Assembly: GCA_934692295.1 (NCBI GenBank)
Contig: CAKUTL010000006.1
Coordinates: 1 to 52,573 of the forward strand
DNA from: an uncultured Candidatus Melainabacteria bacterium
GTDB taxonomy: Bacteria; Cyanobacteriota; Vampirovibrionia; Gastranaerophilales; Gastranaerophilaceae
DNA: 52,573 bases
Direction: 5' to 3'
A program made the position numbers and the translations under genes. The notes under the pieces are model-generated. The model saw nothing but the letters and a program-made list of their open reading frames with translations. It was not told the origin of the DNA and ran no database searches. Below are positions 1-8,257 of the stretch, one piece after another (positions within the stretch are counted from its first letter, which is position 1; each line of letters starts with the position of its first letter).

Positions 1-79
1 ATCCTCATCTATTTTATACTTCTAACCTTTTGAATTCTAACATTTAAGGAGTTTTTTACATCATATAAAAATACTAAAA

Positions 80-116
80 TATAAAAGAGGCAATTCTTTT
101 ACTGAATTACCTCTTA
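80..116 (-). terminator. Intrinsic terminator after the secreted paralogue pair
   Basis: Arms 85-96 and 104-115 pair over 12 positions with one mismatch (91/109) around a 7-nt loop. Read on the minus strand, the hairpin is followed by TTTTAT. It lies 29 bases past the stop of the 145-558 gene, where an operon end is expected. Confidence 0.7.
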
Positions 117-144
117 ATAAAAAGATTCTTTTATTAGCGAAATA

Positions 145-558
145 CTAGTTCATATCGCTTACACTTGGAACATAGTATTGGAATGTGTCTGGTCCATTTT
201 CAGGAAATACCAAGAAGAATGGTTGGTTTTGTCTGATAACACCAGCTCTTCCTTTGTAAACTGCTGGAAATTCTTTTGTGATAGGTAAACTATCTTCTTG
301 GAAGTTAACATAACTTACCGGAATGAATACGAATCCGCCGTTTTGAGGAACTACTTTACCTGTAACTTGAAAACCTTGGAATAACATCAAGTCATAATCA
401 AGTCTGGTATTAGCATTCATTTGAACGTGTAATTCAGCAGGAGGGTTAGTGGTATTAAAATCTTCTAATGCTGAAACTTGAATTGTTTTTGCATCAACTG
501 ATTGCATCAATCCTAAAGAAAGAATAAGTCCTGCAAATGCCATAATTAATTTTTTCAT
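145..558 (-). CDS. Secreted protein of unknown function, short paralogue
   Basis: This 137-residue protein has a signal peptide (basic start, hydrophobic core at about residues 5-20, likely cut after the VDA at about residue 23). The mature part looks mostly beta and has no motif I recognise. It is a paralogue of the protein encoded just upstream at 565-1188. Both mature N-termini carry an L-x-D-F-x-T-x-N-P-P core, followed by matching K-P/I-P-x-S-Y and F-x-L-x-F-P blocks, but this copy lacks the middle segment of about 60 residues. It is the second gene of a two-gene minus-strand unit: 6 nt separate the genes, it has its own AAAGGAG ribosome-binding site, and a terminator follows. Function is unknown; an envelope or surface role is only inferred from export. 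Confidence 0.8.
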   Translation of the reverse strand: MKKLIMAFAGLILSLGLMQSVDAKTIQVSALEDFNTTNPPAELHVQMNANTRLDYDLMLFQGFQVTGKVVPQNGGFVFIPVSYVNFQEDSLPITKEFPAVYKGRAGVIRQNQPFFLVFPENGPDTFQYYVPSVSDMN

Positions 559-564
559 CTTTCA

Positions 565-1188
565 TTACTCCTTTTCTATAGTATATGTATAATTTTGCTT
601 TTTGTCATCTTTATTTTTATTTAAGTTTGGAAATTTTAGGTAAAAATACTGTGATTTTTTTATCTCTAAATCTTCACCTTTATTTGCGTAAGAAAATGGA
701 GAGGATTCGTATGCTGAGGTTATTGATGATTTAAACCTATTATCTTCTTCATTTTTTACAGCCCCTTCGACTGCGGCATATCCAATCGATAAACCTTTAA
801 CAAAGAAGCTTCCGACTCCAAGAGCTGCATTTTTTGCTAAATTTCCTTTATCAACTGGTTCGGTATAAGATGCAGTTACATCTTGCGTGATTTTATGTTC
901 TCCATTTCCATCAGTATAACTTTTAGGTTTAAAAGAGAAGTTTGCATCACGCTTTAGCCGTTTGGGACTTGTTACATCAACTAAATCTCCTTGAATTATA
1001 ACTCCTGAATTTAGGGTTAAATCATTAGACAATTCTAATGGCTCAATCAATTTGACGGTAATTGATGTCGGTGGGTTAGCTGTAGAAAAATCTGATAAAG
1101 ATTCAACTGCAACTGTTTGTGCGAATGTTTGGTTAAACATTCCTGACAATAATATTAAAAAAACAAAATATAAAAATTTTTGCCTCAT
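565..1188 (-). CDS. Secreted protein of unknown function, long paralogue
   Basis: This 207-residue protein has a signal peptide (hydrophobic residues about 6-20, likely cut after TFA at about residue 23). The region after it aligns with the neighbouring 137-residue protein (L-x-D-F-x-T-x-N-P-P near residue 32). It differs by an insertion at about residues 110-170 that contains a Gly/Ala-rich hydrophobic stretch (A-A-L-G-V-G-S-F-F-V-K-G-L) which could insert into or pack against a membrane. The start is supported by an AGGGTG ribosome-binding site. It is the first gene of the pair, 65 nt downstream of the uvrA stop on the same strand. No enzymatic motif is visible and the function is unknown. 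Confidence 0.8.
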   Translation of the reverse strand: MRQKFLYFVFLILLSGMFNQTFAQTVAVESLSDFSTANPPTSITVKLIEPLELSNDLTLNSGVIIQGDLVDVTSPKRLKRDANFSFKPKSYTDGNGEHKITQDVTASYTEPVDKGNLAKNAALGVGSFFVKGLSIGYAAVEGAVKNEEDNRFKSSITSAYESSPFSYANKGEDLEIKKSQYFYLKFPNLNKNKDDKKQNYTYTIEKE

Positions 1189-1253
1189 AATATCACCCTA
1201 TACCTGAGAACATAATAACAAATTTTTTGAAAAATATCAAATATTCAATAATA

Positions 1254-4088
1254 TCAAGATTTTTTCAGATATTTTTTTAGATATTTTCCTGTATAAGATT
1301 CTTTACAATTCATAATATCTTCCGGAGTTCCAACGGCTACAATTTGTCCTCCTTCAACTCCGCCTTCTGGTCCAAGGTCTATGATGTGGTCTGCTATTTT
1401 TATCAAATCAAGATTATGTTCAATCATTAATATTGTATTTCCTTGGTCTGCCAACGCTTGGAGAATTTTAACAAGTTTGTCCAAATCTGCCCAGTGTAAA
1501 CCGACAGAAGGTTCATCTAAAAGATATAAAGTTTTACCGGTAGATCGTTTGTTTAATTCTGATGCTAATTTAATTCTCTGAGCTTCTCCACCTGATAAAG
1601 TTGTTGCACTTTGTCCAAGTTTCATATAATCAAGTCCAACGTCATTAAGCGTTTGAAGTTTATTTTTGATTGTCGGAATATTGTCAAAGAATTCTAATGC
1701 TTCGTGTACACTCATATCCAATACATCAGAAATTGTTTTTCCCTTGTATTTAACCTCTAAAGTTTCTCTGTTGTATCGTTTTCCTTTGCAGACATCACAT
1801 TTTACATAAACATCAGATAGAAAGTTCATTTCAATTTTAACAAGCCCATCCCCTTTACAAGCTTCACATCTTCCACCTTTTACATTGAAGCTAAATCTTC
1901 CTGGTTTGTAACCTCTAATTTTAGATTCATTTGTCTTTGCAAAAAGTTCTCTGATAGGAGTGAACACATCTGTATATGTAGCGGGATTTGAACGAGGGGT
2001 TCTTCCAATTGGTGATTGGTCAATATCAATAATTTTATCAATGTTTTCAAACCCTAATATTTCATCAATTCCTTGAGGTTTTGGTTTATTTTTTCTTAGC
2101 TTGTGAACAGCGTATTCATAAACCAAATCTTGCATAAGAGTAGATTTTCCACTCCCAGAAACCCCTGTTAGAATAACAATCTTACCAAGAGGAATATCTA
2201 CATTAACATTTTTCAAGTTATTTAAATATGCGTTTTTAACTTGCAAAAATTTACCATTCCCTTCCCTAACTTTATCTGGAACTGGGATATGTTTTTCGCC
2301 ACTTAAATATTTACCTGTGATAGAACGTTTTGCTTTGATAATATCATCAACTGAACCTTGGGCAATAATTTCTCCTCCTGCAACTCCTGCTCTCGGTCCA
2401 ATATCGACAATATAATCAGCACTTCTAATAGTATCTTCGTCGTGTTCAACAACAATTAGAGTGTTCCCAAGATTTCTCAATTTGAACAATGTTTTGATTA
2501 ACATATCGTTATCTCTTTGGTGAAGCCCAATAGAAGGTTCATCAAGTACATACAAAACACCGCTCAAGCCACTTCCGATTTGAGAGGCTAGTCTGATTCT
2601 TTGAGATTCTCCTCCGGATAGAGTGCCTGCCATTCTGGCTAAATCCAAGTAGTGTAAACCTACATCAATTAGAAATTTTAACCTTGCTCGAATTTCATCA
2701 AGAATTTGTTTTGCAATTTTTAATTGATACTCCGTAAGGTCTAGATACAAGTCTGTAATAAATTGAAACTCATCATCAATTGACATTTTTGTAAAATCAA
2801 AAATATTTTTATCTTTTATTTTAACCGCAAGAGGGAATGGTTTAAGTCTAGCTCCTCCACATTTTGGACAAGGTTTTGCAACCATAAATTTTTCAATTTC
2901 TTCTCTCCAATAATCTCCTCCTGCATCATTGTATCTTTTTTCTAGGAATGGGATTACCCCGACAAAAGGTTGAATGTTTGTTTGATAACGGCTTGTTCCG
3001 AATTGTTTTACCCTGATTTTTATAGCTTCATCTGAACCATATAAAATAATATCTTGTTCTTTTTTAGATAATTTTTCAAATGGGACATCCATATCGATAT
3101 TGTAAGCAGAGCATACGGAACTCAATAAATCGTGATAATAGGTTGTTGCACTTCGAGTTGCCCAAGCGTATATTGCTCCTTGGTTAAGAGAAATTGTTTT
3201 GTCCGGAACAACTAAATCAGGGTCAACAACAAAATCTGCACCCAAGCCTGCACATCTTTCACACGCTCCGTATGGGGCATTGAATGAAAAAATTCTAGGT
3301 GTCAATTCTTCAAAACTCAAATTACAATCAGGACAGGCTAATTTTTCGCTAAAGATAATTTCTTTATCTCCAACAATATCAACCATCATAATCCCGTCAG
3401 ATTTTTTTAACGCTATTTGTACACTATCAGCAATTCTTGACCTAGCAGATTCTTTTACAACAATTCTATCAACAACTACGCTAATATCATGTTTTTTTGT
3501 TTTGGCAAGTTCAATTTCATCCTCATCGAGGTTGTAAATTTCGCCATCAACTTTGACTCTAACAAATCCTTCTTGCCTTAATTCTTCAAATAGGGAGGAA
3601 TATTCGCCTTTTTTACCTCTAACAATTGGAGCTAAAATTTGAATTTTAGTGCCTTCTCCCAGTTGGATAATTTTAGAAACAATTTCATCTAATGTTTGAG
3701 GTTTAATTTTTTTTCCGCAAACAGGGCAGTATGGCACACCAACTCTGGCGTATAAAAGTCTTAAATAATCATAAATTTCGGTAATCGTTCCAACTGTAGA
3801 ACGAGGGTTGTTGCTTTTTGATTTTTGGTCAATAGAAATTGCAGGAGAAAGACCGTCAATATATTCAACATTAGGTTTATCCATTTGTCCCAAGAATTGT
3901 CTAGCGTATGTTGAAAGACTTTCTATATAGCGTCTTTGACCTTCTGCAAAAATTGTATCAAATGCAAGAGAACTTTTTCCTGAACCTGAAACTCCGGTAA
4001 ATACTACTAACTCATTTTTCGGGATTTCTAGCGATACGTTTTTTAAATTATGCTCTTTAGCTCCAACTATTTTAATCTTATCTGCCAT
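1254..4088 (-). CDS. uvrA: Excinuclease ABC subunit A
   Basis: UvrA is the damage-recognition ATPase of nucleotide excision repair; it loads UvrB onto lesions. The 944-residue length matches the family. Two ABC ATPase modules are visible: Walker A G-V-S-G-S-G-K-S at about residues 32-39 and again near 645, and ABC signatures L-S-G-G-E-S-Q-R and L-S-G-G-E-A-Q-R in the two halves. Zinc-binding pairs C-P-V-C (about 120), C-P-D-C, C-P-K-C and C-E-A-C...C-D-V-C (about 745-770) are present. The gene stands alone. No Shine-Dalgarno sequence precedes the ATG; a minus-strand TATAAT lies 12 nt upstream, so the 5' leader would be only a few bases. I looked for a LexA-type GAAC...GTTC box in the upstream gap and saw none. 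Confidence 0.97.
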   Translation of the reverse strand: MADKIKIVGAKEHNLKNVSLEIPKNELVVFTGVSGSGKSSLAFDTIFAEGQRRYIESLSTYARQFLGQMDKPNVEYIDGLSPAISIDQKSKSNNPRSTVGTITEIYDYLRLLYARVGVPYCPVCGKKIKPQTLDEIVSKIIQLGEGTKIQILAPIVRGKKGEYSSLFEELRQEGFVRVKVDGEIYNLDEDEIELAKTKKHDISVVVDRIVVKESARSRIADSVQIALKKSDGIMMVDIVGDKEIIFSEKLACPDCNLSFEELTPRIFSFNAPYGACERCAGLGADFVVDPDLVVPDKTISLNQGAIYAWATRSATTYYHDLLSSVCSAYNIDMDVPFEKLSKKEQDIILYGSDEAIKIRVKQFGTSRYQTNIQPFVGVIPFLEKRYNDAGGDYWREEIEKFMVAKPCPKCGGARLKPFPLAVKIKDKNIFDFTKMSIDDEFQFITDLYLDLTEYQLKIAKQILDEIRARLKFLIDVGLHYLDLARMAGTLSGGESQRIRLASQIGSGLSGVLYVLDEPSIGLHQRDNDMLIKTLFKLRNLGNTLIVVEHDEDTIRSADYIVDIGPRAGVAGGEIIAQGSVDDIIKAKRSITGKYLSGEKHIPVPDKVREGNGKFLQVKNAYLNNLKNVNVDIPLGKIVILTGVSGSGKSTLMQDLVYEYAVHKLRKNKPKPQGIDEILGFENIDKIIDIDQSPIGRTPRSNPATYTDVFTPIRELFAKTNESKIRGYKPGRFSFNVKGGRCEACKGDGLVKIEMNFLSDVYVKCDVCKGKRYNRETLEVKYKGKTISDVLDMSVHEALEFFDNIPTIKNKLQTLNDVGLDYMKLGQSATTLSGGEAQRIKLASELNKRSTGKTLYLLDEPSVGLHWADLDKLVKILQALADQGNTILMIEHNLDLIKIADHIIDLGPEGGVEGGQIVAVGTPEDIMNCKESYTGKYLKKYLKKS

Positions 4089-4202
4089 AATACTTATATT
4101 ATTATACGAGAATAAATCATTTTCAAATAAAACTTACAAAACGCCAATTGTGCGGTGAAAATATTGATTTGTAGGTCTTTTTACACAGATAAAATTTATT
4201 GA

Positions 4203-4231
4203 TTTACAAAATCTCAAAAAAATGGTATAAT
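4203..4231 (+). promoter_or_regulatory. Strong sigma-70-type promoter for the 4293 gene
   Basis: TTTACA at 4203-4208, a 17-base spacer and TATAAT at 4226-4231, with an extended -10 TG two bases before the hexamer. It lies about 60 bases before the start codon, which has a GAAAGGAA ribosome-binding site. It is one of the best consensus promoters in the window. Confidence 0.8.
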
Positions 4232-4292
4232 GTATCTATTCTAGCCAAAAATGAGTAATAAATATTTCCGAGTATGAAAGGAACTATTTATT

Positions 4293-4967
4293 ATGGGTAA
4301 AAAATCAAAGTATCCGGAATATTCAACCGGAACAATAACAGTAAATGGGAAAACTGTTGCATCCACAACGAGGGATAAAAATAACAATGTTGTAGGTTCC
4401 AGCTACAATATGTCAAATGCCGAAAAGAAAATATATAATTCAATTCAGAATAATTTGTATGATTCTCTGAACGGTTTGTTTGATATTACCGATGAAAATA
4501 AAAAAGAGTGGAATAAACAGTTGAATGCAATAAAAGAACAAGGTATTCAACAAATAAATGATGTTTATACTCCTATGGAAACAAATTTGAGAAATAATAT
4601 TGCAAATCGTTTTGGAAATTTGGATAACTCTGTTTTCTTGGATAATTTGAATGAAATAACAGATAAAAGATCTCAAGCCGTATCCGATTTAAGTAACACA
4701 TTACTTTCTACTCAAAATGAGTTGTATAGTACTGAATTGAGTAATAGAATCAATAGTATTTCGTTCTTGAATAATTTGAACGCCGCAATGAATAATAATA
4801 TTTTGAACTTTACAAATGCAGCAATGAATAATTCAACCTCTGGTAATAATTATAATAACAACGCTTATAATGCAACCAATTCAGGAGGTCTTTGGTCAAA
4901 TATGCTTCAAACCGGAAACACAATAGTAAGTGCTGCAGGTACGGCTGCAAAATTTATGAAGAAATAA
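4293..4967 (+). CDS. Unknown Asn-rich helical protein, resembles phage structural or ejection proteins
   Basis: This 224-residue protein has no signal peptide. Residues about 1-45 are polar and probably beta. Residues about 46-165 are predicted helical and rich in Asn, Ser and Leu. The segment around residues 105-160 (R-F-G-N-L-D-N-S-V-F, then repeated L-x-x-x-x-L spacing) reminds me of helical structural or ejection proteins in phage tail modules. After an Asn-rich low-complexity stretch (about 175-200) comes a Gly/Ala tail. No phage neighbours are present, so this is a resemblance by eye only. The gene is monocistronic behind a consensus promoter, and a GTGGTGCG hairpin follows the stop. 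I do not know the function. Confidence 0.7.
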   Translation: MGKKSKYPEYSTGTITVNGKTVASTTRDKNNNVVGSSYNMSNAEKKIYNSIQNNLYDSLNGLFDITDENKKEWNKQLNAIKEQGIQQINDVYTPMETNLRNNIANRFGNLDNSVFLDNLNEITDKRSQAVSDLSNTLLSTQNELYSTELSNRINSISFLNNLNAAMNNNILNFTNAAMNNSTSGNNYNNNAYNATNSGGLWSNMLQTGNTIVSAAGTAAKFMKK

Positions 4968-4979
4968 AAGATTATAGTG

Positions 4980-5000
4980 GTGGTGCGTTTTTCGCACCAC
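4980..5000 (+). terminator. GC-rich hairpin after the 4293 gene
   Basis: A perfect 8-bp stem (4980-4987 with 4993-5000, GTGGTGCG/CGCACCAC) closes a TTTTT loop, 12 bases after the stop codon. No U-tract follows directly, so it may be a weak terminator or an mRNA 3'-end stabiliser. Confidence 0.45.
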
Positions 5001-5138
5001 AGCATAATTAAAGGCAAAAAACTCTTTGCTTTCTTATTAAATATATGTAAAGAAATATTACAAATTTTCTAAACATGTGAAATTATCTACAATATATATA
5101 CTTTATATATATAAGATAACTAATAAGAGGATGAGCTT

Positions 5139-6497
5139 ATGACACATATGTCTTTCGGTATTCAGAATGATCAAATACGGTACACCCCACGTGGACCACA
5201 ACAAACAAGATCTGGTGTAAATTGGAAAAGTGGTGGATGTGGACCGATTTTCCAACAGAATACTATGAATGTTACTTATGAAGCACCTACCACTCCTTGG
5301 GATACAACTGCTGGTAAAGTTTCTCTATGGACGGGTGCTATTTCTGGAGGGTTGGGTTTCTTGGCTCGTGGTATGCAAACCTTAGGTTTAACAAAATTCC
5401 CATTCGTTCAGAGATTTGTACAATCATTTGGAAATCAATCTATGACATATCCGTCTTATGGAATGGGTGGTTATACTAATCCATTAGGTATGGGAACTTA
5501 TAGTCCATTTAGCTTTGGTGGTGGTTGTACAAATACGTACGGAATGTTGAATGCAGGCATGCAACCAACTTCAACGGCAGCTAATCCAAGTGAAGCTCAA
5601 ATGTTAAAAGGTATTTATTCTCAATATAATGTAATGCCAAAAGGTGATGGTAAATATATATTGTCAAAAGGTGATGGAACTTCTATGGAAGGGACATTTG
5701 ATGAATTAGTAAAAAAATCCCAAGGTGAAACATCTCAGGGTGCAGGTACAAGTTCTACTACATCTTCTCCGTCAACTTCATCATCAACAAATACCCCTGC
5801 TGCAACTGGCAATGGAACTGCAACTCAGGCTGGAGTTGGTAATTCTACACCGGCAACAACAACTAATACTGGAAATGGTCCAACACCAGCTACTAATGCC
5901 GGAGATGACACTCCTCAGGGTGTAAGTTCTGCAAGTGTTAGAAAATCAGGTAATAAAGGCTCCGGAAAAGTCCATGTCCCAGGGGGTTGGTACCGTGCTG
6001 ATACTCAACATGCCGAAGGTAAAAGTCTAAAATTAAATCAATGTAAATCTGCAACTGAAGCTATGAAGAAAATTTTAAGTGGTAAAATGGATTATTTAAG
6101 TGGTGCAGATAGAGAGGCATTAACAAAAGAACTTGCTCATAATAACCCAAGTGTATTTAATAAAGACGGTACCGTTAAGGCTAATGCCGATTGGGATAAA
6201 CTAGATGTTCCAAGTATAAAATATATTAAACAAAAGTATGTAAAAAGTTCATCTCATGATTCAGATAACGGCAAAGTAACGTATTCTTCTAGAAATGGTG
6301 GAACATATACTAACGCATCAACCTCTAGAGGTGCCGGAGGTCAAACTATTAGAGGTAAAAATGGTTACTATGCAACATTCTCTAAAGGTGTAGCTCATTA
6401 TTATGACCCTAACGGAAATGAGGTTGATGGTGAAAACGTCTTTAGAGACAAATGTCCAAATATTTATGCCTCAGTTCAGAAACATATTAAAAAGTAA
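5139..6497 (+). CDS. Unknown protein with Ser/Thr/Asn-rich linker
   Basis: This 452-residue protein has no clear signal peptide. Residues about 1-145 are Gly/Tyr/Met-rich with one moderately hydrophobic stretch near 62-85 (V-S-L-W-T-G-A-I-S-G-G-L-G-F-L). Residues about 195-265 form a low-complexity Ser/Thr/Pro/Asn/Gly linker. The C-terminal part (about 275-452) looks folded, with charged helices and a Tyr/Gly-rich end. The ribosome-binding site is AGAGGATG before the start; an in-frame ATG three codons later is an alternative. The gene is followed by a long perfect hairpin at 6503-6538. Linker-separated domains without an export signal would fit a surface or appendage protein secreted by another route, but that is speculation. 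Confidence 0.7.
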   Translation: MTHMSFGIQNDQIRYTPRGPQQTRSGVNWKSGGCGPIFQQNTMNVTYEAPTTPWDTTAGKVSLWTGAISGGLGFLARGMQTLGLTKFPFVQRFVQSFGNQSMTYPSYGMGGYTNPLGMGTYSPFSFGGGCTNTYGMLNAGMQPTSTAANPSEAQMLKGIYSQYNVMPKGDGKYILSKGDGTSMEGTFDELVKKSQGETSQGAGTSSTTSSPSTSSSTNTPAATGNGTATQAGVGNSTPATTTNTGNGPTPATNAGDDTPQGVSSASVRKSGNKGSGKVHVPGGWYRADTQHAEGKSLKLNQCKSATEAMKKILSGKMDYLSGADREALTKELAHNNPSVFNKDGTVKANADWDKLDVPSIKYIKQKYVKSSSHDSDNGKVTYSSRNGGTYTNASTSRGAGGQTIRGKNGYYATFSKGVAHYYDPNGNEVDGENVFRDKCPNIYASVQKHIKK

Positions 6498-6502
6498 AAG
6501 AA

Positions 6503-6538
6503 TAAGAACAGATAACTTTTATAAGTTATCTGTTCTTA
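6503..6538 (+). terminator. Long perfect terminator hairpin
   Basis: Arms 6503-6518 and 6523-6538 form a perfect 16-bp stem with a 4-nt loop, starting 6 bases past the stop of the 5139 gene. The bases that follow (CTTATCTAAAATTTTT) are only moderately U-rich. Confidence 0.7.
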
Positions 6539-6567
6539 TCTTATCTAAAATTTTTACACCTAACTAA

Positions 6568-6630
6568 TGATATATTAAAGAACTGTAAAAATACTTCCGA
6601 CACTTTGAATAAAGAAAGGAAGTATTTTTT
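6568..6630 (+). promoter_or_regulatory. Extended -10 and 5'-terminal hairpin masking the ribosome-binding site
   Basis: TG-A-TATATT (6568-6576) would start transcription near 6583. Immediately afterwards a perfect 12-bp inverted repeat (6587-6598 with 6618-6629) folds around a 19-nt loop. The 3' arm contains most of the only Shine-Dalgarno-like sequence (AAAGGAAG, 6616-6622) of the small gene whose ATG is at 6631, and it ends in six T residues. The structure would block translation, or act as a weak terminator, unless opened. Confidence 0.5.
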
Positions 6631-6795
6631 ATGGCAAAAATTATTGAAAATGAACGTCGGATTATTAGACTATCTGTTGATGATGTTTTGAATATCGTGC
6701 GAGAATATCAACAATTAACAAAACATAGTTGTTGTTACGAACACACAAGGGAAATCCTGAAAAAGAACACTCTATACCTACCAGAAGAAGTTTAA
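6631..6795 (+). CDS. Small 54-residue protein, unknown
   Basis: ATG at 6631 follows AAAGGAAG by 8 bases and reads 54 codons to TAA. The product is charged and mostly helical (E-N-E-R-R-I-I-R-L near the start, D-D-V-L-N-I-V-R-E-Y in the middle), with adjacent cysteines at residues 34-35 and several histidines. It has no signal peptide. The N-terminal half could be a small DNA- or protein-binding helix pair, but I recognise no family. Its placement behind a dedicated hairpin leader argues that it is a real gene. Confidence 0.5.
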   Translation: MAKIIENERRIIRLSVDDVLNIVREYQQLTKHSCCYEHTREILKKNTLYLPEEV

Positions 6796-6877
6796 AGTTT
6801 CGCTTTGTAATAATGCATAACCAAATATTCCAAAAATATTATATTCATAGTATTATAAGGTAAAAAGGATTTATATT

Positions 6878-8161
6878 ATGCAATTTATAGATAAAGCGAA
6901 AATTAAAATATCATCAGGCAAAGGCGGTAACGGTGTTGTTGCTTGGCGCCGTGAAAAGTTTGTAGATAAAGGTGGGCCGGCAGGTGGCGATGGCGGAAAT
7001 GGCGGTAGTGTTTACTTAATCGCAGATGAAGGACTTTCCACTTTGTTAGATTTCACTTATCGTTCAATTTTTAAGGCTAATAATGGCGAAAATGGTTTTA
7101 AAAAGAGTATGCACGGTAAAAGTGCTAAAGATTTGTATTTAAAAGTTCCTGTTGGCACGATTGTAAAAGATTTAAAAACAGGAAATGTAATTGCTGATTT
7201 AACCCATCATGAACAAAAGGTTCTTGTTGCAAAAGGCGGAAGAGGTGGAAGAGGTAACACTCACTTCTGTACCCCGCAAAATAGAGCTCCACAGTATTGT
7301 GAACCGGGAGAACCAGGAATTGAAAGAGATTTGCAATTAGAATTAAAATTATTGGCAGATGTAGGACTTTTAGGTATGCCAAATGCAGGTAAGTCAACAT
7401 TTATTAGTCGAGTGTCTGCTGCAAAACCTAAAATTGCAGATTATCCGTTCACAACAATTATTCCAAATCTAGGTGTTGTTCGAAAATCAACAGGCGATGG
7501 ATATGTAATTGCCGATATTCCGGGATTAATTGAAGGTGCATCCGAAGGAGTAGGATTAGGACATGATTTCTTAAGACACGTAGAAAGATGTCGTTTCTTG
7601 TTACATATTGTTGATGGAACGGAAGAAAATCCTATCAATAATTTTAATATTATTAATAAAGAACTTGAAAAATATTCTGAAAAATTAGCAAAACTTCATC
7701 AGGTTGTTGCGATTAACAAAATTGATTCAATAGAACCTGAAAGACTTGAAGAGTTAAAGAAACAGTTCAAAGATTTAGGTATTGAAGTCTTTTGTATTTC
7801 TGCCGTAACAGGAGAAAACTTGGATAAATTAAAACACGAACTTGAAAAAGACGTTAATTCCATCGAAAAGCCAACAGTTGACGTAATTGTTGAAGAAGAT
7901 TTAGAAGCAACAAACAATGACGATGGATGGTGGGAAGTTCACAAATTGAACAAAAACACTTATCTTGTTGATGGTGGTAGAATTTTGAGAATATCTCAAG
8001 TTACAGACCCAAGAAGCACGGAACAAGTTATTCGATTCCAAAATATTATGATAAGTATGGGCATTATGGCAGAATTAAAACATCTAGGAGTCCAAAACGG
8101 AGATACAATCATTGTAGGAAAATTAGAACTTGAATACTGGGATGACGAAGTTTACAAATAG
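6878..8161 (+). CDS. obgE: Obg family GTPase
   Basis: Obg is an essential GTPase acting in large ribosomal subunit maturation and stress signalling. The 427-residue protein has the full three-domain layout. The Gly-rich Obg fold is at about residues 1-158 (G-K-G-G-N-G, G-P-A-G-G-D-G-G-N-G-G). The G domain has G1 G-M-P-N-A-G-K-S at about 166-173, G3 D-I-P-G near 215 and G4 N-K-I-D near 283. The C-terminal OCT domain covers about 335-425 (W-W-E-V-H, I-M-I-S-M-G-I-M). It is monocistronic with an AAAGGA ribosome-binding site. Nothing is unusual. Confidence 0.96.
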   Translation: MQFIDKAKIKISSGKGGNGVVAWRREKFVDKGGPAGGDGGNGGSVYLIADEGLSTLLDFTYRSIFKANNGENGFKKSMHGKSAKDLYLKVPVGTIVKDLKTGNVIADLTHHEQKVLVAKGGRGGRGNTHFCTPQNRAPQYCEPGEPGIERDLQLELKLLADVGLLGMPNAGKSTFISRVSAAKPKIADYPFTTIIPNLGVVRKSTGDGYVIADIPGLIEGASEGVGLGHDFLRHVERCRFLLHIVDGTEENPINNFNIINKELEKYSEKLAKLHQVVAINKIDSIEPERLEELKKQFKDLGIEVFCISAVTGENLDKLKHELEKDVNSIEKPTVDVIVEEDLEATNNDDGWWEVHKLNKNTYLVDGGRILRISQVTDPRSTEQVIRFQNIMISMGIMAELKHLGVQNGDTIIVGKLELEYWDDEVYK

Positions 8162-8199
8162 AACAAACCATCATCCCAATATCAAATCAAATTGTCTAT

Positions 8200-8257
8200 T
8201 CTTCGTATTTCATAGCTTCTGGGCACTGTCTTCGTATTTCATAGCTTCTGGGCACTG
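8200..8257. repeat. Perfect 29-bp tandem duplication at a gene 3' end
   Basis: Positions 8200-8228 and 8229-8257 are identical 29-mers with no spacer. Because 29 is not a multiple of 3, the second copy shifts the reading frame at the end of the minus-strand TPR gene, so the protein ends early in a new sequence. The perfect identity suggests a very recent slippage event or an assembly artefact. Confidence 0.95.

Noticed and set aside
4089..4292. SOS (LexA) box or riboswitch upstream of uvrA.
   Set aside because: No GAAC...GTTC-type palindrome or conserved aptamer-like structure is visible in the gap.
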